From Arion vulgaris (lineage: Eukaryota > Mollusca > Gastropoda > Stylommatophora > Arionidae), in contig CM036753.1 in NCBI GenBank assembly GCA_020796225.1, forward strand, positions 66,124,865-66,188,864: a stretch of DNA of 64,000 bases, written 5' to 3'. The position numbers and the translations under genes are program-made. Every line of letters starts with the position of its first letter. The stretch's first letter is position 1. Below the pieces are notes generated by a model, which saw nothing but the letters and a program-made list of their open reading frames with translations, was not told the DNA's origin and made no database searches. This document shows, one piece after another, positions 63,952 through 64,000 of this stretch.

Positions 63952-64000
63952 GTTTGGAATATCTTCATTGCACTCCGGACATGTCCATAGGTGCTCCGAT
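63952..64000 (-). repeat. RNase H-type LINE 3' end, cut by window edge
   Basis: tttggaatatcttcattgca, ctccggacatgtccatagg repeats the 29100-29160 sequence. It is the start of the 3' end of that LINE on the minus strand, continuing beyond the window. Confidence 0.7.

Overview
The window reads as nuclear DNA of an animal with a repeat-rich genome, most likely a mollusc and plausibly a gastropod. It is AT-rich (roughly 60 percent or more by eye). It has no bacterial-style gene packing and no recognisable complete host gene. It is crowded with tRNA-derived SINEs, 5'-truncated non-LTR retrotransposon (LINE) 3' ends, Tc1/mariner and hAT DNA transposons, MITEs and many minisatellite arrays. The species assignment is inference: LINE C-termini of this type are familiar from mollusc genomes, and a SPIN-like hAT element is present, a group reported from a pond snail among other hosts. 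Nothing in the sequence proves the species.

Layout. 0-1 kb is a 39-bp satellite. 1-11 kb holds LINE 3' fragments, SINEs, a 65-bp array, a LINE RNase H fragment and a dead mariner. 11.3-13.4 kb holds a 50-bp array and a nearly invariant 40-bp array, followed at 13411-13828 by a SPIN-like hAT element with a perfect 8-bp target duplication. 15.4-16.3 kb is a second 39-bp satellite. 17-23 kb is old LINE and SINE debris with one weak candidate first exon at 20982. 24075-26240 is a complete IS630/Tc1/mariner-group transposon with 106-bp inverted ends and a frameshifted transposase. 26.3-26.8 kb is a 20-bp array grown inside a dispersed repeat. 27-37 kb holds SINEs, LINE ends and two MITEs. 37.4-47.4 kb carries large arrays (42, 42-48, 65, 26 and 43 bp). 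47.6-48.5 kb is a SINE split by an internally deleted LINE. 49-55 kb holds nested LINEs, a 221-bp-arm palindrome and a TSD-flanked truncated LINE with reverse-transcriptase motifs. 55-64 kb holds a 34-bp array, more SINEs and LINE ends, a 690-bp MITE and a second mariner relic.

Main observations. (1) Several minisatellites are local expansions of a short stretch of a dispersed element. The clearest sit in the LINE reverse-transcriptase C-terminus around the TWRR motif (40.4-42.25 kb and 46.7-47.4 kb), with both unexpanded flanks of the parent element still visible. (2) Insertion order can be read from target-site duplications at many places. (3) SINE families share modules with each other, and one shares its 3' end with a LINE. 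(4) The SPIN-like hAT points to horizontal transfer. Most long open frames are by-products of tandem repeats whose period is a multiple of three.
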